Source of the DNA: CAZVWJ01 sp964631325 | Lineage (GTDB): Bacteria; T1Sed10-126 | Reading direction: 5' to 3' | NCBI GenBank assembly: GCA_964631325.1 | Contig: CAZVWJ010000011.1 | Location: 1-64,000 of the forward strand | DNA: 64,000 nt | In this document: positions 1-7,458 of the stretch, piece after piece | Layout of the letters: each line of letters starts with the position of its first letter | Position numbering within the stretch: position 1 is the first letter of the stretch | Program-made: the position numbers and the translations under genes | The notes under the pieces: generated by a model | Told to the model about the DNA's origin: nothing | What the model saw: the letters and a program-made list of their open reading frames with translations, nothing else | The model's database searches: none

Positions 1-106
1 AGAAACATAAATCCTTCCATCCCGTGAATCACTTCTCCCTTAATTTTAACTGTTTTCAATCAAAAAATTTACCCCGATGGAAGGTTCTGGTATTTTTTGA
101 GCAGTG

Positions 107-135
107 TTGACAGGGGGGGTAAATTCAAATATACT
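107..135 (+). promoter_or_regulatory. Sigma-70-type promoter of the TRL lipoprotein gene
   Basis: TTGACA at 107-112 and TATACT at 130-135 are separated by exactly 17 bases, a near-ideal housekeeping promoter. Transcription would begin near 142, downstream of the upstream in-frame start at 104, which supports the start at 179 for the gene that follows. Confidence 0.75.
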
Positions 136-178
136 GCTGGTGTTTTACCTAAACTTTTTCTTTAAGGGTGATTTATTT

Positions 179-511
179 ATGCGTCGTTTTATGTTGATTT
201 GTTTGTTGGCCGTTTCTGTAGTTTTTGTAACTGGGTGTGGAGCTCACTATACTTCCACTCTGCAGAGCCCGGCTACGGGGATGTTGTATAATGAGACTTC
301 CGGTGCCGTTACTGCTACCGGACTTGATGGTTATACTAAAGTTGGAGAGTCTCAGGCCAAATCTATTCTTGGTCTTGTTGGAATTGGTGACGCATCTATT
401 GGTGCGGCTATGGAAGATGGCAATATTTCTCAGATTCAAAGTGTTGACTACAAGTTTAAAAACATTCTGGGAATTTACGCCACGACCAAGGTTATAGTTC
501 GCGGTAAGTAA
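179..511 (+). CDS. TRL-like family small lipoprotein
   Basis: The product is a 110-residue exported lipoprotein of unknown role. The first 20 residues are a lipoprotein signal: Met-Arg-Arg, a hydrophobic stretch, then the lipobox VTGC, so the mature protein would begin at the lipid-modified Cys. The rest resembles TRL-like proteins: a Gly/Ala/Ser-rich segment beginning near GLDGYTKVGESQAKSILGL, then IGDASIGAAMEDG and a C-terminal basic strand ending VIVRGK. I chose ATG 179 over 104 because AAGGGTG lies just upstream, the signal peptide begins there, and the promoter lies downstream of 104. The gene is monocistronic between its own promoter and a strong terminator. Lipid attachment would depend on Lgt, encoded at 24178. 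The family call is from remembered motifs; the lipoprotein call is firm. Confidence 0.75.
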   Translation: MRRFMLICLLAVSVVFVTGCGAHYTSTLQSPATGMLYNETSGAVTATGLDGYTKVGESQAKSILGLVGIGDASIGAAMEDGNISQIQSVDYKFKNILGIYATTKVIVRGK

Positions 512-526
512 ATTTGCTTTAGTGAA

Positions 527-575
527 CGGGAGACAGGTAATTACCTGTCTCCCGATTTCACTTTTTGTCTTTTCG
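527..575 (+). terminator. Rho-independent terminator after the TRL lipoprotein
   Basis: A 12-bp perfect stem (CGGGAGACAGGT, 527-538, pairing with 543-554) with an AATT loop is followed by a T-rich tract from 555 to about 575. It lies 16 bases past the stop codon. Confidence 0.85.
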
Positions 576-666
576 TTTAATTAAACTTTGTATTTAGTTA
601 CGTGATTTAGAACTGAATGTGGCAAAGTCGTATATATCTTCGGCTCAGACAATCTTTCCTTATCTC

Positions 667-723
667 TTTACCTTAACCATAATTTTTTTTATAATTCTTC
701 AGTTCTACCAATTCGATAGAACT
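667..723 (+). promoter_or_regulatory. Promoter and probable operator of the rrf2-nifS-iscU-nadA-mnmA operon
   Basis: TTTACC (667-672), a 17-base spacer and TATAAT (690-695) form a promoter with a start point near 702. An inverted repeat, AGTTCTA (701-707) and TAGAACT (717-723) separated by 9 bases, covers that start point. An operator placed there would repress, and the first gene is an Rrf2 regulator, so autoregulation is likely. The binding itself is inferred. Confidence 0.5.
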
Positions 724-739
724 AATAGAGGTGACCGGT

Positions 740-1168
740 TTGAAGATATCTACGCGGGGACGGTATGGTCTGCGAGCGTTGGTTGAGCTTGCCGAAAATA
801 ACGGACAAGCGCTGTTGCTCAAGGAAATTGCTGAGCGCCAGGATATTTCTATGAAGTATCTGGGCCGGATAATCAGCAATTTAAAGTCTGCCGGCCTGGT
901 TTCCCGCTGTAGTGACGGTTACGTGCTCGCATCCGCCCCGGAGGATATTAGTTGTCGGGAGATAATTAATGTGCTCGAGGGTTCTCTTGCTCCCACCGAG
1001 TGCGTGGATAATCCGGAAATTTGTGAGCGGGTGGCGGACTGTTCCGTAATCGGAGTCTGGCAGAGGCTCAAGGAGAGCTGGGAGGAAGAGCTGGAAAACT
1101 TGACTCTGGCGGATCTGGCTCGTGAGCAAAATCTGGAGGACGAATCGAAAATACAGGAGGATGACTAA
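740..1168 (+). CDS. Rrf2/IscR-type iron-sulfur-sensing transcription regulator
   Basis: This 142-residue winged-helix protein probably senses iron-sulfur status and controls its own operon. The N-terminus KISTRGRYGLRALVELAE is the typical Rrf2 opening, followed by the helix-turn-helix region with ISMKYLGRIISNLKSAGLV. Three cysteines, about residues 88, 95 and 101 (C-x6-C-x5-C), match the cluster ligands of IscR-like members. TTG 740 is preferred over GTG 731: GAGGTGA lies 6 bases before TTG 740, and residue 1 then aligns with the family. A palindrome overlaps the promoter just upstream. The next gene, a cysteine desulfurase, starts one base after the stop codon. Subfamily assignment (IscR versus CymR) is not settled by sequence reading alone. 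Confidence 0.9.
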   Translation: MKISTRGRYGLRALVELAENNGQALLLKEIAERQDISMKYLGRIISNLKSAGLVSRCSDGYVLASAPEDISCREIINVLEGSLAPTECVDNPEICERVADCSVIGVWQRLKESWEEELENLTLADLAREQNLEDESKIQEDD

Positions 1169-1169
1169 A

Positions 1170-2342
1170 ATGGATGACGACTTAATTTACCTGGATCACA
1201 ATGCTACCACGCCTGTCGACACGCGGGTGCGTGAAGCAATGCAACCTTACCTGGGAGCTGAATATGGAAATCCCTCCAGCCTGTACAGGTTGGCCAAGCG
1301 GGCCGAGCAGGCCCGTGAGCAGGCCCGTGAGCAGGTGGCTGATTTGCTGGGAGCCTCGCCGGCTGAAATTGTCTTTACCGGCTGTGGAACCGAGGCCGAT
1401 AACATGGCGATAAAGGGGATCGGGTATGCCAACCGGGACCGGGGGAACCATATTATCGCTTCAGAGATAGAACACCACGCCGTTTTGAACGCCTGTAAAT
1501 GGATGGAGGAGCAGGGCTTTGAAGTCACTTACCTGGAAGTGGATGAAAACGGCCGGGTTGATCTTGATCAGCTTAAAAGTGAAATAACTGAGGAAACTAT
1601 ACTGATTTCGATCATGCACGCAAATAATGAAGTGGGGACTATTCAGCCGCTGGAGAAAATAGGTGAAATCGCGGCCCGGAACGACATTTATTTGCACACG
1701 GATGCGGTCCAGACAGTGGGGAAAATTACTTTTACCGTGGACGAGCTAAACGTTGATTTGCTGGCCCTTTCCGCCCATAAAATCTACGGTCCGAAAGGGG
1801 TCGGGGCCCTCTATATTCGGGAGGGCACGAAAATTGATTCATTGCTCCACGGTGGCCACCACGAAAATGACCGGCGGGCGGGCACGGAAAACATGGCCGG
1901 AATTGTCGGGTTGGGTAAGGCGGCCGAGCTGTCCACCAGCGAACAGGCTCGAGCGCCGGAAATAGAAAAGTTACGAGACCGGCTTGAGGCCGGCCTACTC
2001 GAAGAAATTGATGCGGTCACCCTGAATGGTCATCCGGACAAGCGGCTGGCTAACACGCTTAATATCTGTGTAGAATACATTGAGGGAGAATCAATGCTAC
2101 TGCGGCTCGATCACGAGAATATTGCCGCTTCCAGTGGCTCGGCCTGCACTTCGGGCACTCTTGATCCTTCCCACGTATTAACTGCGATGGGGATTCCCCC
2201 GGAGCTGGCCCATGGTTCGCTCCGGTTTAGCCTGGGCCGCGAGAATACTGAAGCGGAGATTGATCGGGTTATCGAAGTACTGCCCGGGATAGTTGAGCAG
2301 TTGCGGGCGATGTCTCCCTTATATGATCGTGATAAAACTTGA
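1170..2342 (+). CDS. nifS: Cysteine desulfurase (NifS/IscS, class I)
   Basis: This PLP enzyme takes sulfur from L-cysteine as an enzyme persulfide and passes it to the IscU scaffold and to MnmA. At 390 residues it has normal family length. Visible landmarks are LDHNATTP near the N-terminus, the PLP lysine in SAHKIYGPKG (Lys204), and the catalytic cysteine in SSGSACTSG (Cys326), whose loop is of the class I type. ATG 1170 follows AGGAGG with a 9-base gap; the in-frame ATG 1161 abuts the same site and is too close. The gene begins one base after the regulator and is followed at once by iscU. Calling it nifS or iscS is a naming choice; no nitrogenase gene is present here. Confidence 0.95.
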   Translation: MDDDLIYLDHNATTPVDTRVREAMQPYLGAEYGNPSSLYRLAKRAEQAREQAREQVADLLGASPAEIVFTGCGTEADNMAIKGIGYANRDRGNHIIASEIEHHAVLNACKWMEEQGFEVTYLEVDENGRVDLDQLKSEITEETILISIMHANNEVGTIQPLEKIGEIAARNDIYLHTDAVQTVGKITFTVDELNVDLLALSAHKIYGPKGVGALYIREGTKIDSLLHGGHHENDRRAGTENMAGIVGLGKAAELSTSEQARAPEIEKLRDRLEAGLLEEIDAVTLNGHPDKRLANTLNICVEYIEGESMLLRLDHENIAASSGSACTSGTLDPSHVLTAMGIPPELAHGSLRFSLGRENTEAEIDRVIEVLPGIVEQLRAMSPLYDRDKT

Positions 2343-2355
2343 GGAGGAGGAAATG

Positions 2356-2745
2356 ATGGATTATTCCGAGAAAGTTATGGAACATTTTATGGAGCCCCAG
2401 AACATGGGAGAAATTGAAGATCCCGACGGTGTCGGTGAGGTTGGCAACCCTGTCTGCGGCGATCAGATGACAATCTATATTAAGGTCGAGGACGATGTAA
2501 TAGAAGAGATAAAATTCAAGACTTTTGGTTGTGCGGCTGCCATCGCTACTTCCTCAATGGTCACTGAACTGGCCAGGGGAAAGTCCCTGGAAGAAGCCGG
2601 TAAGGTGACCAACGAGCAGGTAACAGGCGAGCTGGGCGGTCTGCCCAACCATAAGAAGCATTGTTCCCTGCTCGCTGAAGAGGGCCTGGAGGCGGCGATT
2701 GAGGATTATCGGAATAACCAGCAAGAGGAGTCGGACAATGAGTGA
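2356..2745 (+). CDS. iscU: IscU/NifU-type iron-sulfur cluster scaffold
   Basis: The product (129 residues) is the scaffold on which [2Fe-2S] and [4Fe-4S] clusters are assembled from sulfur delivered by the desulfurase. The three ligand cysteines are visible: NPVCGD (Cys34, with Asp36), FGCAAAIA (Cys59) and HCSLLAEE (Cys103). It is a single-domain IscU-like protein without the NifU C-terminal domain. Two ATGs occur (2353 and 2356); AGGAGG ends at 2350, so 2356 has the better spacing. The C-terminal tail is Gln/Glu-rich, and the gene overlaps nadA by 8 bases, which suggests translational coupling. Its likely client here is the [4Fe-4S] enzyme NadA. Confidence 0.93.
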   Translation: MDYSEKVMEHFMEPQNMGEIEDPDGVGEVGNPVCGDQMTIYIKVEDDVIEEIKFKTFGCAAAIATSSMVTELARGKSLEEAGKVTNEQVTGELGGLPNHKKHCSLLAEEGLEAAIEDYRNNQQEESDNE

Positions 2746-3658
2746 CGAAAGCCAGCAAGTAAGAGCAGAAATTAAGCGATTAAAAGAAAAGAAAAACGCT
2801 GTTGTGTTGGTCCACAACTACCAGCGTCCCGAGGTGCAGGAAATTGCCGATCACCTCGGCGATTCACTGGGGTTGTCCCGGGCCGCCGCGGAGACTGGAG
2901 CGGAACGGATTGTCTTCTGCGGGGTCAGTTTTATGGCTGAGACGGCGAAGATTCTTTCCCCGGAAAAGAAAGTTTTACTGCCCCGGCCGGCTGCCGAGGT
3001 TGATTGCCCGATGGCCGGCATGGTTAACGCAAAACAACTGCGGGCGTTGAAGGAAGAGCATCCCGGGGCCAGTGTCGTCGCCTACGTGAATACGACTGCG
3101 GCTGTGAAAGCGGAGGCGGACGTCTGCTGTACTTCCTCGAACGCCGTCCGGGTGGTGCGTAACCTGGAAGCTGAGAAAGTTATTTTTGTGCCGGACCGGA
3201 ACCTGGCCGCTTACGTGGGGCGTTTTGTCGACAAAGAAATTATTCCCTGGGACGGCTTCTGTTACGTGCACGACCGGATTACCGCGGAGGAAGTTAAGAA
3301 AGCCCGGGAAAAACTGCCGGAAGCGGAATTGGTCGTTCACCCCGAGTGCAAGCCGGAAGTGATTGATACTGCTGATGCCGCTGAATCCACCGGCGGCATG
3401 GTAACATTGGCCCGCCAGTCCGGCGAAGCGACCTACTTGATTGGAACAGAGGAGGGGATTGTCCATCGGCTCCGGCAGGAAGGACCGGACAAGGAGTTTT
3501 ACACGGCCGGCAAACCGCGGATCTGCGAGGGGATGAAGTGCACCGGGTTGGACGATGTCCTTGCTTCCCTGGAACAGGACCAGTTTGAAGTGGAGCTTTC
3601 TCCAGAAACTGTTCGGGCCGCCCGGGCGGCTCTCGATAGAATGCTTGATTATGCCTGA
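2738..3658 (+). CDS. nadA: Quinolinate synthase A
   Basis: NadA condenses iminoaspartate with dihydroxyacetone phosphate to quinolinate, the first pyridine of de novo NAD synthesis, using a [4Fe-4S] cluster. The 306-residue protein has the expected three-domain size. By family position the cluster ligands are Cys90 (DCPMAGM), Cys204 (HPECKPEV) and Cys263 (ICEGMKC). Other conserved blocks are VLVHNYQRPEVQEIAD, AYVNTTAAVKAEADV and TGGM. ATG 2738 is preceded by AGAGGAG at 7 bases. The gene overlaps iscU and mnmA by 8 bases each. No nadB or nadC is in the window, so the rest of the pathway must be elsewhere. Placement behind the desulfurase and scaffold fits its need for a cluster. Confidence 0.94.
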   Translation: MSDESQQVRAEIKRLKEKKNAVVLVHNYQRPEVQEIADHLGDSLGLSRAAAETGAERIVFCGVSFMAETAKILSPEKKVLLPRPAAEVDCPMAGMVNAKQLRALKEEHPGASVVAYVNTTAAVKAEADVCCTSSNAVRVVRNLEAEKVIFVPDRNLAAYVGRFVDKEIIPWDGFCYVHDRITAEEVKKAREKLPEAELVVHPECKPEVIDTADAAESTGGMVTLARQSGEATYLIGTEEGIVHRLRQEGPDKEFYTAGKPRICEGMKCTGLDDVLASLEQDQFEVELSPETVRAARAALDRMLDYA

Positions 3659-4733
3659 AGAAACTGTTGTCGTCGGCATGAGCGGTGGGGTGGATTCCTC
3701 GGTCGCCGCCGCGCTCCTGGTTGAAGCGGGGTACGATGTTCACGGTGTTACCATGGAAATCTGGTCTGATAACTACCAGCCGGAAACTGCTCAGCCGGCC
3801 GCTCACGCCTGTTTTGGGCCCGGGGAGGGGGATGACGTTGAAGATGCCCGGAAAGTCGCTGAACAGCTCGGTATTCCCTTCCATTCCGTCGATTTGCACG
3901 AAAAGTTTGAACAGGAGGTTCTTACCTATTTTCGCCGGGAATACAGCCGCGGCCGCACTCCCAATCCCTGCATTCTCTGCAACCGCCGGCTCAAATTTGT
4001 GGCTCTGCTTGACGGGCTGGAAACTCAAGATATTAACTGGAACTATTTTGCGACCGGCCATTACGTGCGCCGTGAACAGGTCGGAAACATATTCAAATTA
4101 AAACGCGGCCGGGATCCCGCCAAGGACCAGAGCTATTTTCTCTACACGCTCGGGCAAGAACTGCTGGCCACCACCCTCTTTCCTCTCGGCGATTTGACCA
4201 AGGAAGAAGTGCGCACTCGGGCCGAAGAACTGGGTCTGGAAGTCAAAAATAAGGACGAGAGCCAGGACTTCTACGCCGGGGATTACACGGAACTGCTTGC
4301 CGAGGAACCTCGTCCCGGCCCGATTGTGAATCGAGCCGGGGAGAAGCTGGGCGAGCACGAGGGGATACAGAAATACACCGTTGGCCAGCGCCGCGGGCTC
4401 GGCATCTCCGCCAACAAACCGCTCTACGTGCTGGAGATAGATGCCGAAAAAAACGCCCTTGTAGTTGGTGACAGGGAGCAGTTATACAGCCGAGAATTTC
4501 TGGTGGAGAAGGTGAACTGGATTGCTCCCGGGGCGCCTGAAGCCGAGCTGGAAGCGCAAGTAAAAATTCGTTACCGCCACCCGGCTGCCCCCGCTGTATT
4601 ACGGATAGAAACTGACGACAGTGTCCGGGTCAGTTTCCAGGAACCCCAGCGCGCCGTAACCCCGGGCCAGGCAGCCGTGTTTTACGACGATCAATACGTC
4701 CTCGGCGGGGGCCTCATCAACTCCCCCCTCTGA
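3651..4733 (+). CDS. mnmA: tRNA 2-thiouridine synthase MnmA, variant lacking the second catalytic cysteine
   Basis: MnmA adenylates U34 of tRNA for Lys, Glu and Gln and replaces its O2 with sulfur. The 360-residue protein has the PP-loop SGGVDSS (residues 11-17), the TPNPC segment, and the C-terminal barrel (YTVGQRRGLGI). The first active cysteine lies in a C-x-x-C (107-110), where E. coli has D-x-x-C. Where E. coli has the second active cysteine (Cys199), this protein reads ESQDFYAGDY with Tyr208. That may mark a different sulfur-transfer or cluster-using mode; similar variants may already be known. It starts by an ATG that overlaps the nadA stop region, with no clear ribosome-binding site, so coupling is likely. 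The nifS in the same operon is the probable sulfur source. Confidence 0.92.
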   Translation: MPEETVVVGMSGGVDSSVAAALLVEAGYDVHGVTMEIWSDNYQPETAQPAAHACFGPGEGDDVEDARKVAEQLGIPFHSVDLHEKFEQEVLTYFRREYSRGRTPNPCILCNRRLKFVALLDGLETQDINWNYFATGHYVRREQVGNIFKLKRGRDPAKDQSYFLYTLGQELLATTLFPLGDLTKEEVRTRAEELGLEVKNKDESQDFYAGDYTELLAEEPRPGPIVNRAGEKLGEHEGIQKYTVGQRRGLGISANKPLYVLEIDAEKNALVVGDREQLYSREFLVEKVNWIAPGAPEAELEAQVKIRYRHPAAPAVLRIETDDSVRVSFQEPQRAVTPGQAAVFYDDQYVLGGGLINSPL

Positions 4734-5084
4734 TTATCCCAGGCCGTTCCCAAACGACCTCCCTTAACTAACCACTTTGCGCCAAAAAGTATATAGCTGT
4801 GTAGAGCCCTTTAATAAAACCGAGACCTAAACCCTTTTCTACAATTATTATAAAAGTTGTACCCCATTTCCGCATATCCGCAATTCCGGAATTCCGGTTA
4901 TGCGGAAATGTCGGATTTTATTTTTAAATAAATGTGGCGGGTATAATTTTGTCACGGAGCGTGATTAGGATTGTTGAGGTGGGCGCGATTGGGGGCATCG
5001 GGAAGTTCTATTGTCCGGTCTTGGGGAAATTATGGCTTTGATTAATTGTTAATTTAAAATATAAGGTTTACCTGGGGACCCGGG
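4734..5084 (+). terminator. Intergenic region with terminator of the nifS-mnmA operon
   Basis: This 351-base gap lies between convergent genes. ATTTCCGCATA (4866-4876) pairs perfectly with 4899-4909, and the inner sequence contains the palindrome CCGGAATTCCGG. A T-rich tract follows from about 4914. This is a plausible terminator for the plus-strand operon. I see no gene in the rest of the gap. Confidence 0.6.
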
Positions 5085-6098
5085 TCAGGAGTAGGTAGTT
5101 ATCAGCCGCTCGGTGGCCTGGTCGAGGTTGTTGCCCGAGATTTGATGGTCGAATTCCTCCTGATCGGGACAGGAGTTGTAGTAGGCGGGGTCGTAATATT
5201 CTTCAAGAAGAGTCTCGACGACGGGCAGGACCTGGTTATCCCGTAGTTTTTGTTGCAGTTCGTTAACTTTCTTTTTACCGAGTCTTTCCTTCAGGTTTCC
5301 TACCAGGGAAATTAGCTCGTCACGGGTCTCGGGCCACTCGTATTCTTCCCTGATCCTGCGGGCCCTGATTTCCAGGTCAGTTGCCAGCCAGACCCGGGGG
5401 GGAGAAATAAGCTCTTCAAAGAGGGCAGCGGGAATGTTTCGGCGGCCGATCTGTCTGCTTTCCCCTTCCGTAAAAACGGGCCCGGTAGTTTCTGAGAGTT
5501 GCTGGTAAAGATGGTTTTCAAATTTTTTCTGGGTGGGTTGCTCCCCGAGTCCGACTGAGCCGAAGGCCGAGCCGCGGTGGTTGGCGGCCCCTTCGAGATC
5601 CAGCGTCGCCTTGCCGCGGGAGTCCAGCGCGTGAAGCAGACGTGTTTTGCCGGCCCCGGTGAGTCCGTAGATGGTGACCAACTGGGCGGTCCATCGTTTT
5701 TTCTCGAAAAAATTATGCACTCGCTGGCGGTAGGACTTGTAGCCCCCGGCGAGGCGGTAAGTGGGGTAGCCGATGTTATCCAGGATAATTGCCAGCGACT
5801 TGCTCCGGTTGCCCCCCCGCCAGCAGTAAAGGGCCAGCGACTGATCATCGGTCCGGCGCGCTTCAATTTCCTCGAGGATTTCCGGGACGTTACTGCAGAT
5901 TAACCCGGCCCCGACCCGCCGCGCTTTAAACTGTGATTCCTGGTGGTAAATAGTCCCCACCCGGTCCCGTTCCTCGTTGGATAAGACGGGCAAATTAATT
6001 GCTCCCGGCAGGTGATCTTCTTCGTATTCAGCGGGCGTTCGGACGTCAATGAGAAGAGGCTTCTCGAGTTTAAAAAGTTCATCAAGGGTAATTTCCAT
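5085..6098 (-). CDS. mnmH: tRNA 2-selenouridine synthase
   Basis: MnmH (SelU) replaces the sulfur of 2-thiouridine at tRNA position 34 with selenium through a geranylated intermediate, using selenophosphate. The 337-residue protein has an N-terminal rhodanese domain with the catalytic Cys92 in YCWRGGNRSK and a C-terminal P-loop domain with Walker A GLTGAGKT (residues 145-152). It is slightly shorter than the E. coli protein. The ATG at 6096-6098 has GGAG upstream. It acts after MnmA, whose gene ends 350 bases away on the other strand, so the two steps of the same wobble modification are neighbours. Its presence implies a selenophosphate synthetase elsewhere. Confidence 0.93.
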   Translation of the reverse strand: MEITLDELFKLEKPLLIDVRTPAEYEEDHLPGAINLPVLSNEERDRVGTIYHQESQFKARRVGAGLICSNVPEILEEIEARRTDDQSLALYCWRGGNRSKSLAIILDNIGYPTYRLAGGYKSYRQRVHNFFEKKRWTAQLVTIYGLTGAGKTRLLHALDSRGKATLDLEGAANHRGSAFGSVGLGEQPTQKKFENHLYQQLSETTGPVFTEGESRQIGRRNIPAALFEELISPPRVWLATDLEIRARRIREEYEWPETRDELISLVGNLKERLGKKKVNELQQKLRDNQVLPVVETLLEEYYDPAYYNSCPDQEEFDHQISGNNLDQATERLITTYS

Positions 6099-6170
6099 TC
6101 TCTTGGCTCCTGCTAAAATATCAAAAACTAATTATAGCTGATTTTAGCCGTTAAGTTTAGCTCAAGAATA

Positions 6171-6200
6171 TTCCGGGAATATCCGGAGAAAAGATATAAT
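6171..6200 (+). promoter_or_regulatory. Possible promoter of rnpB
   Basis: A perfect TATAAT lies at 6195-6200, with a weak TTCCGG 18 bases upstream. Initiation near 6207 would give a precursor with a leader of about 24 bases before the mature 5' end. Confidence 0.4.
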
Positions 6201-6258
6201 TATTATACAGGAAGATAAAAATAAATAATTAACCGGTGTGGGTGTGAGCGGTCGCCCA

Positions 6259-6359
6259 GCACTCAATCGGGTGTCTTTAGATAATCCCGGGAAACAGTAA
6301 CAATGATTCAAGTTAGCTATATAAAACGAGAAGTTTATTGAAAGTCCCCGATTGAGTGC
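6259..6359 (+). repeat. 101-nt palindromic insertion A in RNase P helix P3
   Basis: The segment begins GCACTCAATC and ends GATTGAGTGC. With flanking P3 bases the arms form a perfect 17-bp inverted repeat (6255-6271 with 6347-6363) around a 75-nt interior. It has exactly the same length and termini as insertion B, and both share GGTGTCT just inside the left end and a C-run just inside the right end. The interiors differ. It lengthens P3 without touching the core. Confidence 0.8.
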
Positions 6360-6615
6360 TGGGAGGAAAGTCCGGACTCCATTTATTGGTGACCCGGGAA
6401 AACCGGGTGGCCCGCCGCGTGGCGGGTCCGGCCAGTGCCGCAGAGACTATACTACCCGTTTTCCTTCCGGAAAATAGGGAAAGGTGAAAAGCGGGTGGAT
6501 GTGGAAATTTGCGCCGTGGGTGCCTGGCGCAAGTTATTTATCCGCTACCACCCGGGTTGGCGTTGCAAGGCGTGAACCTGGTAAACCCCACCTGGAGCAA
6601 GGCCAAATAGGCCCC

Positions 6616-6716
6616 GCACTCAATCAGGTGTCTACAGTAGATTGTTAATTTTATACTGTTTAGCTTAAGGTCTGGGCTAGTTTGTTGGAAGAGTCTGGAG
6701 GCCCCCGATTGAGTGC
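6616..6716 (+). repeat. 101-nt palindromic insertion B in RNase P RNA (P16/P17 position)
   Basis: This has the same termini as A: GCACTCAATC at 6616-6625 and GATTGAGTGC at 6707-6716, 101 nt in all. With the host stem GCCCC/GGGGC the paired region reaches 15 perfect base pairs (6611-6625 with 6707-6721). It sits between CCAAATAG and GGGTAGGC, where E. coli has a short stem. The interior is diverged from A, so the two are either an old duplication or two independent insertions of one family. Confidence 0.8.
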
Positions 6717-6873
6717 GGGGCGGGTAGGCCGCTCGTGCCTTTTCGTAAGAAAGGCCCAGATAAATGGCCGCGACAGAACAGAATCCGGCTTACCACTCGC
6801 ACCGGTTATATTTTTATCCTTCCCCCTCTTACCTGTCTTATTCCCCAAATTTACCGAAAAAATTAATTAAAAC

Positions 6874-6938
6874 TTGACATGGGTGGAGATGAAGTGGTAT
6901 AACTATGTCAGGAAGTGGCAAATAGTGGACCAAAGTGG
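6874..6938 (+). promoter_or_regulatory. dcw promoter with MraZ boxes
   Basis: TTGACA (6874-6879), an 18-base spacer and TATAAC (6898-6903) form the promoter. GTGG cores occur at 6883, 6894, 6915, 6925 and 6935, that is 11, 21, 10 and 10 bases apart, on one face of the helix. MraZ is known to repress its own operon by binding such repeats, so these are very probably its operator. Confidence 0.8.
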
Positions 6939-6961
6939 AAGACACTTGACAGGAGACAAAA

Positions 6962-7405
6962 ATGAAGGAACAATATGGTTTGTATGGTGAGTTTACACAT
7001 AGTATTGACAATAAAAATAGAGTCACCCTGCCCGCTTCCATTCGGGATAAGTTAGCCGGGGAAGATAATCTGATTCTTTCCGCCGGTTTTGACAACTGTT
7101 TGTCAATTTATCCTGAACCGGTCTGGCAAAAATTTCTTGAAAACGCCGGTTCGGACGGCCCAAGTTCGCGGACCAGGCAGTTGCGGCGTTTCTTTTCCGC
7201 CCGGGCCAGTCAGGTTTCACCTGACAGTCAGGGAAGAATTGTTATTCCGCAGCGGCTCAAGGAGTGGGCCGAAATCAAAGACGAAGTCACTGTGGTTGGG
7301 AACTACGACACTGTGGAGCTGTGGTCCCCTGGTAAGTGGGACGACTATCAGCAAGGAGTTGACCTGGAGGCCGCAGCGGAGGAAGTATTTTCCGGTTCTC
7401 TTTGA
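6962..7405 (+). CDS. mraZ: Transcriptional regulator MraZ
   Basis: MraZ is the DNA-binding repressor of the division and cell-wall cluster. The 147-residue protein contains two AbrB-like half-domains: the first opens GEFTHSIDNKNRVTLPASIR and the second has SQVSPDSQGRIVIPQRLKEWA. Both carry the family D-x-(K/Q)-(N/G)-R-(V/I) turn. ATG 6962 has AGGAG 6 bases upstream. It is the first gene of the cluster and sits directly behind five GTGG boxes, as expected for autorepression. Its length matches the family. Confidence 0.95.
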   Translation: MKEQYGLYGEFTHSIDNKNRVTLPASIRDKLAGEDNLILSAGFDNCLSIYPEPVWQKFLENAGSDGPSSRTRQLRRFFSARASQVSPDSQGRIVIPQRLKEWAEIKDEVTVVGNYDTVELWSPGKWDDYQQGVDLEAAAEEVFSGSL

Positions 7406-7458
7406 ACGCAATTAATAAACCTCACTTTTTTATCACTGGGGGATAGTGATTTTGAGTT

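Larger units (their letters stand above)
6231..6807 (+). ncRNA. rnpB: RNase P RNA (bacterial type A-like), enlarged by two insertions
   Basis: This is the catalytic RNA that matures tRNA 5' ends. Helix P1 is AACCGGTG (6231-6238) with CACCGGTT (6800-6807). Conserved blocks are GAGGAAAGTCCGGACTCCA (6363-6381), the CACCTGGAGCAAGGCCAAATAG stretch ending at 6610, GGGTAGGCCGCTC (6722-6734) and the ACAGAA...CCGGCTTA block (6773-6792). At 577 nt it is about 200 nt longer than usual. The excess is two 101-nt palindromic segments, one at the tip of P3 and one at the tip of the helix in the P16/P17 position, described separately. The conserved core looks intact, so the RNA is probably functional. It is followed by a T-rich run. 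Confidence 0.93.

Noticed and set aside
6660..7095. Open frames inside rnpB and over the mraZ promoter
   Set aside because: They run through conserved RNase P RNA blocks and the promoter; no coding evidence.
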